Source of the DNA: Pseudomonas californiensis
Lineage (GTDB): Bacteria; Pseudomonadota; Gammaproteobacteria; Pseudomonadales; Pseudomonadaceae
Direction: 5' to 3'
Length of the DNA stretch: 64,000 nt
NCBI RefSeq assembly: GCF_021147775.1
Contig: NZ_JAGTPK010000003.1
Coordinates: forward strand, 234,991 to 298,990
Shown here: positions 47,116-56,241 of the stretch, in pieces
How positions within the stretch are numbered: position 1 is the stretch's first letter
Layout: each line of letters begins with the position of its first letter
Notes under the pieces: model-generated
The model's database searches: none
Told to the model about the DNA's origin: nothing
The model's input: the letters and a program-made list of their open reading frames with translations, nothing else
Translations under genes and position numbers: made by a program

Positions 47116-47131
47116 CAGACCATTTGATCTG
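47116..47131. promoter_or_regulatory. RutR-type operator before the BMP importer
   Basis: CAGACCATTTGATCTG shares GACCATTTG with the box at 46136 and is palindromic except for one pair. It lies between rutR and the importer operon, 128 bp before the first gene. Confidence 0.6.
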
Positions 47132-47184
47132 CTTTTCGGCGCTTCCTGGACCCAGGTCATTGTTCCATAGCGTTTTTTCTGCGG

Positions 47185-47200
47185 TGGCATGGATGCTGCT
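47185..47200 (+). promoter_or_regulatory. Candidate sigma-54 promoter of the BMP importer
   Basis: TGGCATGGATGCTGCT has GG-N10-GC spacing and differs from TGGCACG-N4-TTGCT at two fixed positions. It is 60 bp before the binding-protein start. Confidence 0.5.
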
Positions 47201-47259
47201 AAAGCCTGCTGGTCGGCCACCTGCTGTCCTAACAGGCCATTACCTTCAGGAAAACGTCT

Positions 47260-48351
47260 ATGTACAAGAAACTGGTGCTCGGGACATTGTGTGCGGCCGG
47301 CGCGTTCGGGACAGCCAATGTTGCCCAGGCGCAAGGATTGACCCTCAAGGGCCCTGCGAAAATCGCCATGGTGTACATCAGCCCGCGCAACGACGGTGGC
47401 TGGACGCAGGCATTCGATGAGGCGCGTCAGAAGCTGGAAAAGGATCTGGATACAAAGATTCAGTACGTGGAAAGCGTGCCTGAAAACGCAGCAGCGATCA
47501 CGCCTGTGGTTGATCGTCTGATTGCTCGAGGTGCCAACATTATCGTCGGCACCGCTTTCGGTTACTCCGACACCTTCCTCGCGCTGGCTAAAAAATACCC
47601 GGATGTAGCATTCCTGAATGGCTCGGGCACAACCAACGCGTCCAACCTTGAATCGTTTTACGGCAGGACCTACGAGAGCCAATACCTGTGTGGTATGGCG
47701 GCAGGCGCAGCGTCGAAAACCGGCAAGCTGGGGTTTGTCGCGGCCAACCCGTTCGGCCAGGTCAACTGGACCATCAATGCCTATGAGCTGGGCGCGCGAC
47801 AGATCAACCCGAACGCTACTGTGACGGTGATTTACACCGGCGCCTGGAACGATCCGGTCAAAGAGCGTGCCGCGACCATGGCATTGATCGACAACGGCGT
47901 CGATGTCGTCGGTCAGCACGTGGACAGCCCGACACCGCAAATCGTCGCTCAGGAACGGGGTATTCACGGTACGGGTTATCACCGTGACCTGAGCGAGTTT
48001 GCGCCCAAGGCGACCATCTGCTCCTCGATGTGGGTCTGGGACCGCTTCCTCGGGCCCGAGCTGAAGAAGGTCATGGCCGGTGACTGGACCCCTCCCGCCA
48101 ACGGCGCACTGTTGTCGATGGAGCAGGGCGGTACGGACATCAGCCTGACCAGGGAGGCGATTATTTCCGAGGACAACCGCAAGAAGATTGAAGCCGAACG
48201 CGCCGAGCTACTCGCAGGTGAAAAGATTCTTTACAGCGGCCCGATGGCTGACCGCGATGGCAAGGAGCGTATTGCTGCCGGCCAGCAGATGTCTGATCCG
48301 GATCTGTGGAAAATGGACTGGTTTGTCGAAGGCGTGAAGACTCAGCAATGA
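47260..48351 (+). CDS. BMP-family ABC transporter substrate-binding protein
   Basis: Periplasmic PnrA/Med-like binding protein, 363 residues, with signal MYKKLVLGTLCAAGAFGTAN followed by VAQA. The body carries VYISPRNDGGWTQAFDEARQ, FGYSDTFLALAKKYPDVAFL and MWVWDRFLGPELKKVMAGDW. Characterised members bind purine or pyrimidine nucleosides. Placement next to rutR, with a RutR-type box, suggests a uracil or pyrimidine nucleoside ligand. It overlaps the ATPase gene start by 4 bp. Confidence 0.9.
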   Translation: MYKKLVLGTLCAAGAFGTANVAQAQGLTLKGPAKIAMVYISPRNDGGWTQAFDEARQKLEKDLDTKIQYVESVPENAAAITPVVDRLIARGANIIVGTAFGYSDTFLALAKKYPDVAFLNGSGTTNASNLESFYGRTYESQYLCGMAAGAASKTGKLGFVAANPFGQVNWTINAYELGARQINPNATVTVIYTGAWNDPVKERAATMALIDNGVDVVGQHVDSPTPQIVAQERGIHGTGYHRDLSEFAPKATICSSMWVWDRFLGPELKKVMAGDWTPPANGALLSMEQGGTDISLTREAIISEDNRKKIEAERAELLAGEKILYSGPMADRDGKERIAAGQQMSDPDLWKMDWFVEGVKTQQ

Positions 48352-49862
48352 GCCAGACCCATGCGCTTCAACTCACCGGTATCAGCAAGTCGTTCGATGG
48401 CTTCAAGGCGCTGAGCGATGCTGACTTCACAGCCTGCTGGGGCGAAGTGCACGCGCTGCTCGGTGAAAACGGCGCAGGCAAGTCGTCGTTGATGAACATT
48501 GCGGCAGGTCTCTACGCGCCGGAAACCGGCACGCTGCTGATTGATGACAACGTCGTCCAGTTGTATGGCCCCAAGGATGCTAGCCGCCACCGGATCGGCA
48601 TGGTTCATCAGCACTTCAAGCTGGTGAAGCCGTTTACAGTGGCGCAGAACATCCTCCTGGGGCTGACCGAAAAACCGGGCGAGGGCAGCTACTGCAAACG
48701 CCTGCGTGCGCTGGAACAGGAGATTGCCAGCAAGGCCGCAGAGCTGGGCTTTGCACTGGACCCGACGCGAATCGTCGACAGCCTGTCGGTGGCCGAGCAG
48801 CAGCGTGTCGAGATCCTCAAGGTGCTGCTGGCCGGTGCCCGCATACTGATTCTCGATGAGCCGACGGCGGTGCTGACCGATCATGAGGCCGAGCGGTTGC
48901 TGACGACCGTGCAGGCGTTCGCCCGGCAAGGTGCTGCGGTGATTCTTGTCACACACAAGATGGCGGATGTGAAGCGCTATGCCGACCGTGTGACCGTGAT
49001 GCGCGGTGGGCGCACTGTCCAGACCCTTGATCCGCGCAGTGTCAGTGTCGAAAGGCTGGTGCAATTGACCGTCGGCGATTCGGCTCCTGCGCCCGAACGT
49101 CAGCACTCAACGCCCGGTGAGGTGCGCTTGCAGGTGCGTGATTTACGCAGCGCTGCCGGGAATGGCCCGCTCAACGGAGTGAATCTGACCCTGCGGGCCG
49201 GGCAGATTTATAGCATTGCAGGCGTGGGTGGCAACGGTCAGGCGGAACTGGCCAATGCGCTGATGGGCTTGCCGCAGCCAACCGAAGGCGAAATTCATCT
49301 GCAGGCGTTTGGTGATTTGCGGACGGCCACGGCTGAGCAACGCCGACAATTGCGCATTGCGTCGATCCCTGCGGATCGCTATGGCGCCGCGCTGGCGGCT
49401 TCGCTGTCAGTCGCGGAAAACTTTGGCGTCGGTAACCTCCACAGCGGCCGTTTCGGCTCGTTCTGGCGGTTGCGCTACGCGCTTATGGCGCAGGATGCGC
49501 AACAGGCGGTCACGGATTTTGACGTGCAAGGGGTTCGTTCGCTGGACCAGAAGGCTGCGCTTTTATCAGGCGGCAATGCGCAGAAGCTGGTGATCGCCCG
49601 TGAGTTCAGTCGCGACCCACAACTGGTGTTGGTCCACAGCCCCAGTCGAGGCCTCGATGTGCGCGCCAGCCTGGCGGTACATGGACGTTTGCGCGCTGCT
49701 CGTGACGCAGGCGCAGCGGTATTGGTGATCAGCGAAGATCTTGATGAAGTACTGGCCTTGTCTGACCGGATCGGTGTGATGAACGGCGGGCGCATTGTCG
49801 CCGAGTTCGATCATCCCGCTGACCGTCAGGCCATTGGCAAAGCGATGGTGAGCCATGACTGA
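48348..49862 (+). CDS. BMP-type ABC transporter ATPase (two ABC domains)
   Basis: 504 residues from the ATG overlapping the previous stop. Domain 1 (about 5-235) has a full Walker A GENGAGKSSLMN, signature LSVAEQQRVEILKVL and Walker B ILILDEPTAVLT. Domain 2 (about 255-500) has IAGVGGNGQAELANALMG, signature LSGGNAQKLVIAREF and LVLVHSPSRGLD, where the Walker B acid is altered (HSPS for DEPT-type). This asymmetry is normal for the YufO/sugar ABC2 class. It powers the nucleobase/nucleoside importer with the two permeases that follow. Confidence 0.92.
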   Translation: MSQTHALQLTGISKSFDGFKALSDADFTACWGEVHALLGENGAGKSSLMNIAAGLYAPETGTLLIDDNVVQLYGPKDASRHRIGMVHQHFKLVKPFTVAQNILLGLTEKPGEGSYCKRLRALEQEIASKAAELGFALDPTRIVDSLSVAEQQRVEILKVLLAGARILILDEPTAVLTDHEAERLLTTVQAFARQGAAVILVTHKMADVKRYADRVTVMRGGRTVQTLDPRSVSVERLVQLTVGDSAPAPERQHSTPGEVRLQVRDLRSAAGNGPLNGVNLTLRAGQIYSIAGVGGNGQAELANALMGLPQPTEGEIHLQAFGDLRTATAEQRRQLRIASIPADRYGAALAASLSVAENFGVGNLHSGRFGSFWRLRYALMAQDAQQAVTDFDVQGVRSLDQKAALLSGGNAQKLVIAREFSRDPQLVLVHSPSRGLDVRASLAVHGRLRAARDAGAAVLVISEDLDEVLALSDRIGVMNGGRIVAEFDHPADRQAIGKAMVSHD

Positions 49863-50970
49863 AGCGACGACGTTGCCCCCTACGGTATCTGCCCGACAAC
49901 CTTTGTTGTCGCGGCGCTATGCCCTTGAACTGCGCCAACAGACCGGCTGGCCCTTGCAGGCGTTGATCATTGCATTGGCGTTACTGGTCGGGTTGGCAAT
50001 CTGTACCGTGATCCTGATTCTCGCTGGTGTGCCGGCGGGCGAATTGCTCAATGAATTTGTCATGCAGACGGTATTCGATGCGCAGAACTTCAAGGCCGTA
50101 CTGTTTCAGGCCTCGCCCATGATCATGGTGGGCCTGGCGGGTTGCATGGCGTTCCGGGCACGGTTCTGGAACCTCGGGCTGGAAGGCCAGATGATTTGGG
50201 GCGCCATCGGTGCCACGGCCATTTCGCTGTTTCAGATCGGCCCGGAGTTCCTGCGCCTGCCCTTGATGATGGCAGCATCAATCGTCTGCGCGCTGCTCTG
50301 GAGCCTGGGTCCGATCCTGTTGAAGCTCAAATGGCAAGTCAATGAAATCATCTCGACACTGATGCTCAACTACATTGCTGCCAACTTCCTGCTGCATCTG
50401 GTTTACGGCAGTTGGAAAGACCCGCGAGACAACTTTCCCTATTCGCCAGCCTTCCAGAGCTTTGAGCGTTTGCCTGATCTGTTGGCCGGGTACAACGCAG
50501 CGATTGTTCTGGCGTTGCTGGTCATGGGGCTGACGCTATGGTTCATCGGCATTTCTCGTGCCGGTCTGTACCTGCGTTTTGTCGATGCCAATCCCAAAGT
50601 CGCCGGGGCGGTCGGCGTGCCGGTACGCAGAATGATCATCGGTACGGTATTGCTTTCGGGTGGACTGGCCGGGCTTGCAGGCTTTGTCGTGACTTCGGGT
50701 CAAGAGGGCAGGCTGACCCAGTCGTTTTATCAGGGCTACGGTTTTTCCGGGATCCTCATTGCGTTTCTGGCCCGTAACCATCCGGTGGCGGCCACTGTGG
50801 TTGCGTTGTTGATTGCCATGCTGTTTGTGGCAGGACGCAATTTGCAGGTGTTCTACCAGATACCTTTTTCGATGGTGCAACTGATCCAGGCCATTCTGGT
50901 GATCTGTGTCGCGTCATCGGATTTTTTCATCCGCCACCGTTTGCGTCGCATTCAGGCAGGAGAACATTGA
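49855..50970 (+). CDS. BMP-type ABC transporter permease 1 (YufP-like)
   Basis: 371 residues with about nine hydrophobic segments starting at WPLQALIIALALLVGLAICT. Family motifs are CMAFRARFWNLGLEGQMIWG and LRFVDANPKVAGAVGVPVRR. It overlaps the ATPase gene by 8 bp and precedes the second permease by an overlap of one base. Confidence 0.92.
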   Translation: MTEATTLPPTVSARQPLLSRRYALELRQQTGWPLQALIIALALLVGLAICTVILILAGVPAGELLNEFVMQTVFDAQNFKAVLFQASPMIMVGLAGCMAFRARFWNLGLEGQMIWGAIGATAISLFQIGPEFLRLPLMMAASIVCALLWSLGPILLKLKWQVNEIISTLMLNYIAANFLLHLVYGSWKDPRDNFPYSPAFQSFERLPDLLAGYNAAIVLALLVMGLTLWFIGISRAGLYLRFVDANPKVAGAVGVPVRRMIIGTVLLSGGLAGLAGFVVTSGQEGRLTQSFYQGYGFSGILIAFLARNHPVAATVVALLIAMLFVAGRNLQVFYQIPFSMVQLIQAILVICVASSDFFIRHRLRRIQAGEH

Positions 50971-51896
50971 TGGACCTGATTTCTCACTGGCTCGGCAGTG
51001 CGCCTGACTTCGCTGTGCCGTTTGCGCTGGCGGCACTGGGACTGATCATTATCGAGCGCAGCGGCGTGCTGGCGCTGGGCGTCGAAGGCCTGATGCTGGT
51101 GGGCGCGCTCGCCGGCATCGGCATGCAATTGAGTCTGGGTGTGCCGGGTGTTTCGTTGCTGGCGTCGATGGCGGCGGCGGGCGTGGTGTCGCTGCTGTTC
51201 GCGCTGATGGTGCTGGTGCTGCGGATCAATCAGGTGATCGCCGGGCTGGCGCTGGTGTTCTTTTGCCAGGGGCTGACCGGTTTGCTGGGTACCTTGCTGG
51301 GCTGGACCAATCGCCCGGTCAGCGGCTTGCAGGCCATCGAGATCTGGCCGCTGTCGGAGCTGCCCGTGGTGGGCAAGGTGTTTGTCCAGAATCCGCTGGT
51401 GTACCTGACGGTGCTGATGTTCATCGCGGTCGTCTGGCTGCTGGACAGAACGCGTACCGGTCTGCGCTTGCGGGCCGTCGGTGAAAACCCGCAGGCCGCA
51501 GACGCCGCAGGTATTTCGGTGCTGGGGTATCGGTTGGCAGCTATTGTTGCAGGCTCTGCGTTGATGGGCCTGACGGGCGGTTTCATTGCCGTACTGAGCA
51601 CCAAGATGTGGATTGCCGACATGACGGGCGGCCGAGGCTGGATCGCCGTTTCGCTGGTGATCTTCGCCCGCTGGTCACCCTGGCGGGCGCTCGCCGGAGC
51701 CTTGTTGTTTGGTGGAATTGAAGCGCTGATTCCACAACTCGCTGCGACAGGTGTACGACTGCCACAGTACTTCGTGTTGATGACACCTTACGCTGTCACC
51801 TTGCTGGTCATGGTCTGGGTCGCTTCCGGAAAGCGGCCCTCCGCAAGCCAGCCCGGCGCATTGGGTGAGCCCTTTATTCGTGAGGAGCGACGGTGA
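50970..51896 (+). CDS. BMP-type ABC transporter permease 2 (YufQ-like)
   Basis: 308 residues from the ATG at 50970 (MDLISHWLGSAPDFAVPFAL); AGGAG is 7 nt before. Hydrophobic throughout with IERSGVLALGVEGLMLVGAL near the start and RLRAVGENPQAADAAGISVL in the middle, the conserved core of the family. It ends the four-gene importer operon. Confidence 0.92.
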   Translation: MDLISHWLGSAPDFAVPFALAALGLIIIERSGVLALGVEGLMLVGALAGIGMQLSLGVPGVSLLASMAAAGVVSLLFALMVLVLRINQVIAGLALVFFCQGLTGLLGTLLGWTNRPVSGLQAIEIWPLSELPVVGKVFVQNPLVYLTVLMFIAVVWLLDRTRTGLRLRAVGENPQAADAAGISVLGYRLAAIVAGSALMGLTGGFIAVLSTKMWIADMTGGRGWIAVSLVIFARWSPWRALAGALLFGGIEALIPQLAATGVRLPQYFVLMTPYAVTLLVMVWVASGKRPSASQPGALGEPFIREERR

Positions 51897-51997
51897 TGGC
51901 AAATGGCGCTTGGCGGTTCAGGAGGCGTTAAGGAATTTTTGACAGTCGGCATGCTCTAATCCGGTCAATAGCGTTCGTTAAAACCAGGAGCATCTGA

Positions 51998-52705
51998 ATG
52001 TTCACCTCGCGTCGTTTGATCATTGTCGCTACTGCTGTCGCCATGCTGTCTGGCTGTGCGACATCGTCCAATCCCTATGACAATCAAGGCCAGGCCCAAA
52101 GCTCCGGAGGTATGAACAAAACGGCGAAATATGGTGGGCTGGGTGCGCTCGCGGGTGCTTTGGCGGGTGCGGCAATCGATCATAACAGCCGCGGCAAGGG
52201 TGCCTTGATCGGCGCTGCTGTGGTGGGTGCTGCTTCGGCCGGTTATGGCTATTACGCTGACAAGCAGGAAGCCGCTCTTCGGGCGAGCATGGCCAATACC
52301 GGTGTCGAGGTGCAACGTCAGGGTGATCAGATCAAGCTGATCATGCCAGGCAATATCACCTTCGCGACCGATTCGTCAGCGATTGCCAGCAGCTTTTACT
52401 CGCCGCTCAATAACCTCGGCAACTCGTTGAAGCAGTTCAATCAGAGCAATATCGAGATCATTGGTTACACCGACAGCACAGGCAGCCGCCAGCACAACAT
52501 GGACCTGTCGCAGCAACGCGCGCAGAGCGTTGCCACCTATCTGACCTCGCAAGGCGTTGACCAGTGGCACTTGTCGGTTCGTGGTGCAGGCCCTGACCAG
52601 CCGATTGCCAGTAATGCCGACGCCAATGGCCGTGCACAGAACCGTCGTGTAGAGGTCAACCTCAAGCCGATTCCGGGTCAGCAATACCAGCAGTATCAGC
52701 AATAA
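51998..52705 (+). CDS. OmpA-family lipoprotein (YiaD-like)
   Basis: 235 residues with lipoprotein signal MFTSRRLIIVATAVAMLSGC (lipobox LSGC). A glycine-zipper region (LGALAGALAGAAIDHNSRGK ... GAAVVGAASAGYG, residues 48-87) is followed by an OmpA C-terminal peptidoglycan-binding domain with NITFATDSSAIASSFY, IIGYTDSTGSRQHNMDLSQQ and NRRVEVNLKP. It tethers the outer membrane to peptidoglycan. A Q/Y-rich tail ends the protein. Confidence 0.93.
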   Translation: MFTSRRLIIVATAVAMLSGCATSSNPYDNQGQAQSSGGMNKTAKYGGLGALAGALAGAAIDHNSRGKGALIGAAVVGAASAGYGYYADKQEAALRASMANTGVEVQRQGDQIKLIMPGNITFATDSSAIASSFYSPLNNLGNSLKQFNQSNIEIIGYTDSTGSRQHNMDLSQQRAQSVATYLTSQGVDQWHLSVRGAGPDQPIASNADANGRAQNRRVEVNLKPIPGQQYQQYQQ

Positions 52706-52708
52706 GCC

Positions 52709-52746
52709 AAAAGGCCGGTCTATCCCTTGGACAGACCGGCCTTTTG
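52709..52746. terminator. Bidirectional intrinsic terminator
   Basis: AAAAGGCCGGTCT pairs perfectly with AGACCGGCCTTTT. It lies between the OmpA-like gene and the convergent acyltransferase gene. Confidence 0.92.
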
Positions 52747-52788
52747 ATGATTTTCAGGCGCATTCTCTGATGCCGAAAGCGTGCCCGG

Positions 52789-53688
52789 CTATTTGCGATA
52801 TTGCTCGTGAATAGTGCCCAGTAACCGATCCTTCTCTTCCCACAACGCATTGATCCACTGCTGGAATTCCAGACGGTATTCACCGTCCTGTTCGTAGTTC
52901 TTGCCAATGAACTGCGGCGGAATCCTGATCTCTTCAAAGTGGGCAACCACGTCCTTCACATTCCCGCACAACAGGTCCCAGTAGCCCGGCTGACCGCCAG
53001 GGTAGTGGATGGTCACGTTGATGATCGACTTCAGTTGATCACCCATTGCATCCAGTACGAACGCGATACCACCCGCCTTGGGCTTGAGCAAGTGGCGGAA
53101 CGGGGAGTTCTGCTCGGCATGCTTGCCAGCCGTAAAGCGTGTGCCCTCTGCGAAGTTGAAAATCCCCACCGGGTTGTGCCGGAATTTGGCACAGGTACGG
53201 CGCGTGGTTTCCAGGTCCTTGCCTTTCTTTTCCGGGTGTTTGGCCAGGTAGGCTTTGGAATAGCGCTTCATGAACGGAAAGCCCAGTGCCCACCAGGCTG
53301 GCCCGATGACAGGCACCCAGATCAATTCCTGCTTGAGGAAGAATTTCAGCGGGCGAATGCGTCGGTTGAGCAGGTACTGCAACACCATGATGTCGACCCA
53401 GCTCTGGTGGTTGCTGGTCACCAGATACGAGTGTTTGTAATCCAGCCCCTCCATACCGCTCAGGTGCCAGCGGGTATGGCCGAGCAGTCTGATCCAGGCG
53501 TTGTTGTTGCCGATCCAGGTTTCCTGGATATGGCTCATCAGCCAGTCGGTGAAGCGTTGGGCAGCCCGGAAGGGCAGACAGATCTTGAAGACCGTGACCA
53601 CGAACAGCACCGTACACAGGACGATGGTGTTCAGCGCCAACAGCAGCGAGGCAATCACGCCACGCAAGGGGGCAGGCAGGAAATCCAT
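52789..53688 (-). CDS. Acyltransferase (YihG/PlsC-like)
   Basis: 299 residues, MDFLPAPLRGVIASLLLALN with an N-terminal membrane segment. The catalytic motif is LVTSNHQSWVDIMVLQYLLN (HxxxxD, about residues 95-100), followed by FKQELIWVPVIGPAWWALG-type sequence and the acceptor motif FNFAEGTRFTAGKHAEQ. It resembles E. coli YihG, an acyltransferase affecting lysophospholipids. The substrate is not certain. Confidence 0.9.
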   Translation of the reverse strand: MDFLPAPLRGVIASLLLALNTIVLCTVLFVVTVFKICLPFRAAQRFTDWLMSHIQETWIGNNNAWIRLLGHTRWHLSGMEGLDYKHSYLVTSNHQSWVDIMVLQYLLNRRIRPLKFFLKQELIWVPVIGPAWWALGFPFMKRYSKAYLAKHPEKKGKDLETTRRTCAKFRHNPVGIFNFAEGTRFTAGKHAEQNSPFRHLLKPKAGGIAFVLDAMGDQLKSIINVTIHYPGGQPGYWDLLCGNVKDVVAHFEEIRIPPQFIGKNYEQDGEYRLEFQQWINALWEEKDRLLGTIHEQYRK

Positions 53689-53716
53689 GAAGGATCAGGC
53701 TCCAGAGAAGTAATAG

Positions 53717-53742
53717 GACGCCGCAGAATCACCTGCGGCGTC
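53717..53742 (-). terminator. Hairpin after pta
   Basis: GACGCCGCAG and CTGCGGCGTC form a perfect 10-bp stem with a 6-nt loop, 12 bp after the pta stop on the minus strand. The following T content is low. Confidence 0.5.
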
Positions 53743-53753
53743 GTTAAGGTGTA

Positions 53754-55844
53754 TCAGGAAAGTGTGTCTGCCTGTATCGCAGTCAGTGCGATGGTGTAGA
53801 CGATGTCGTCGACCTGAGCGCCGCGCGGCAGATCGTTCACCGGCTTGCGCAGGCCTTGCAGCATCGGGCCCAGGCTGACGCAGTCGGCGCTGCGCTGAAC
53901 GGCCTTGTACGTGGTATTGCCGGTGTTCAGGTCAGGGAACACGAACACATTCGCACGGCCGGCAACCGGGCTGTCCGGCGCCAGTTGGCGGGCGACCAGC
54001 TCATTGGCGGCGGCATCATACTGTAGCGGCCCATCGATCAACAGATCCCGCTTGGTTTCGCGCGCCAGTTGCGTGGCTTCGCGCACTTTCTCGACTTCTT
54101 CGCCGCTGGCGGAGTTGCCGCTGGAATAGCTGATCATCGCCACACGCGGCGAAATACCGAACGCGACGGCCGAATCGGCGCTCTGCAATGCTATTTCGGC
54201 GAGCTCGCTGGCGCTCGGATGCGGGTTCATGATGCAGTCGCCGTACACCAGCACCTGCTCGGGGAACAGCATGAAGAACACCGAGGACACCAGCGTGCAG
54301 CCCGGCGCCGTCTTGATCAATTGCAGGGCCGGGCGAATGGTATTGGCCGTGGAGTGAATGACGCCGGAAACCAGGCCGTCCACTTCGTCCAGCGCCAGCA
54401 TCACGGTGCCGATCACAACCGGGTCTTCCAATTGCTGCTCGGCCATGGGCGCATTGAGGCTCTTGCTCTTGCGCAGTTCCACCATCGGCGCGACGTAGCG
54501 CTCACGGATGACGTCCGGGTCCAGAATCTCCAGCCCCGGCGGCAGTTCAATGCCGTGCGCCTGGGCGACGGCGTGCACTTCCTCGGGTTTGGCGAGCAAT
54601 ACACAACGGGCGATGCCACGGGCCTGACAGATCGCAGCAGCCTGAATGGTCAGCGGCTCGTTGCCTTCCGGCAGGACAATGCGCTTGTTGGCCGACTGGG
54701 CTCGCTGGATCAACTGATAACGGAATACGGCAGGCGACAGGCGCAGCTCGCGTGGCGTGCCACAGCGTTGATGCAACCAGCCGGCATCCAGATGGCTGGC
54801 GACAAAGTCAGTGATGATTTCCGCGCGCTCGCGGTCGTCGATCGGGATTTCCTTGTTCAACTGGTTGAGGCGATTCGCTGTGTCATAAGAACCGGTGCTC
54901 ACCGACAGCACTGGCAGGCCCGCCTGCAGCGCGCCCCGGCACAGATCCATAATGCGTGGGTCCGGCACGGTGTCGCTGGTCAACAGCAGCCCCGCCAATG
55001 GCACGCCGTTCATGGCCGCGAGGCTGACAGCCAATATGATGTCATCGCGGTCGCCGGGCGTCACGACCAGGACGCCGGGCTTGAGCAGCGGCACGGTATT
55101 GAGCACCGTGCGTGCGCAGATGATGATTCTGGACATGCGGCGCTGATCGTAGTCACCCGCATTCAGTACCTGAGCGCCCAGCAGTTCGGCCACGTCACGG
55201 GTACGCGGTGCGTTGAGTTCAGCCTGATACGGGATACATCCCAACAACCTGAAATCACCGTTGCGCAGCAGTGGCGAGTGTTCCTTGAGGCGTGCGGCGA
55301 ACGCCTCCATGCTCTCGTCGGTGCGCACCTTGTTGAGGATCACGCCCAACACTTTCGGGTCCTTGGGCCCGCCAAACAGTTGCGCCTGCAGCTCGACACG
55401 GCCCGACAGGTCGGCAAGCACTTCGTTTTCCGGGGCGGACACCAGAATCACTTCTGCATCCAGGCTCTTGGCCAGGTGCAAGTTGACCCGCGCCGCATAG
55501 CTTGCGCTTCGGGTAGGCACCATGCCTTCCACCACCAGCACGTCCTTGCCGACGGCGGCCTGCTGATAAAGGCTGATGATTTCTTCGAGCAACTCGTCGA
55601 GCTGCCCGTCGCCCAGCATACGCTCGACATGCGCCAGCCCCAGCGGCTTGGGCGGTTTGAGGCCATGGGTACGGGCCATCAGTTCGGTCGAGCGCTCAGG
55701 GCCCAGATCGCCGGGATGTGGCTGGGCTATCGGCTTGAAAAAACCTACTTTCAGGCCGGCGCGCTCCAGGGTGCGCACCAGGCCAAGGCTGATGGAGGTC
55801 AACCCCACGCCAAAGTCTGTGGGGGCAATGAAAAACGTCTGCAT
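53754..55844 (-). CDS. pta: Phosphate acetyltransferase Pta (long form)
   Basis: Interconverts acetyl-CoA and acetyl phosphate. 696 residues, starting MQTFFIAPTDFGVGLTSISL. An N-terminal BioD-like P-loop region (1-220), a DRTGG regulatory domain (about 220-340) and the C-terminal PTA domain with FRYQLIQRAQSANKRIVLPE, DEVDGLVSGVIHSTANTIRP, and VFPDLNTGNTTYKAVQRSAD. ackA, adjacent to pta in P. aeruginosa, is not between pta and slyD here. Confidence 0.95.
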   Translation of the reverse strand: MQTFFIAPTDFGVGLTSISLGLVRTLERAGLKVGFFKPIAQPHPGDLGPERSTELMARTHGLKPPKPLGLAHVERMLGDGQLDELLEEIISLYQQAAVGKDVLVVEGMVPTRSASYAARVNLHLAKSLDAEVILVSAPENEVLADLSGRVELQAQLFGGPKDPKVLGVILNKVRTDESMEAFAARLKEHSPLLRNGDFRLLGCIPYQAELNAPRTRDVAELLGAQVLNAGDYDQRRMSRIIICARTVLNTVPLLKPGVLVVTPGDRDDIILAVSLAAMNGVPLAGLLLTSDTVPDPRIMDLCRGALQAGLPVLSVSTGSYDTANRLNQLNKEIPIDDRERAEIITDFVASHLDAGWLHQRCGTPRELRLSPAVFRYQLIQRAQSANKRIVLPEGNEPLTIQAAAICQARGIARCVLLAKPEEVHAVAQAHGIELPPGLEILDPDVIRERYVAPMVELRKSKSLNAPMAEQQLEDPVVIGTVMLALDEVDGLVSGVIHSTANTIRPALQLIKTAPGCTLVSSVFFMLFPEQVLVYGDCIMNPHPSASELAEIALQSADSAVAFGISPRVAMISYSSGNSASGEEVEKVREATQLARETKRDLLIDGPLQYDAAANELVARQLAPDSPVAGRANVFVFPDLNTGNTTYKAVQRSADCVSLGPMLQGLRKPVNDLPRGAQVDDIVYTIALTAIQADTLS

Positions 55845-55934
55845 ACTGGCTTCTCGATTGAGCAGTGCAAGGGTCGCCGCGAACGTCAACAACGTGCGAC
55901 CAGAATAAGTCAGGGAACCGTCTGATGCGGTTCC

Positions 55935-56150
55935 TCATTCGCCAAGACTATCGTTATCCGACGCTTTAGCACACCAGCCACAGTAAAAGCCCTGGCCGAT
56001 TTTTTGTTGACGCTGGACAGGGTCCAGCACCCAGGCGCGCGACTGCCATGGCGGCTGGTGTCGCAGGTGCTGGGTGTGGCCGCAGGACAGTACCGCAAAC
56101 CAGTGACTGTCTTCATCCTGTCGAAATTCTATAACCGTTGAATTTTCCAA
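55935..56150 (-). CDS. DUF3565-family zinc-binding-like protein
   Basis: 71 residues if a TTG at 56150 is used (MENSTVIEFRQDEDSHWFAV). An ATG further out would overlap the slyD start on the other strand, so it is less likely. The product shows DUF3565 hallmarks, LSCGHTQHLRHQPPWQSRAW, and ends in a CxxC pair GFYCGWCAKA, suggesting metal binding. Function unknown. Confidence 0.7.
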   Translation of the reverse strand: MENSTVIEFRQDEDSHWFAVLSCGHTQHLRHQPPWQSRAWVLDPVQRQQKIGQGFYCGWCAKASDNDSLGE

Positions 56151-56241
56151 TACCGGCCGTCTGTCAGAGTTGCGTTCGCTTTCGGGCGATGGCTTGGTTA
56201 AACTTGCTCGTTCTTCAATCTTAAGCAAAGGTCTTGTCCCC

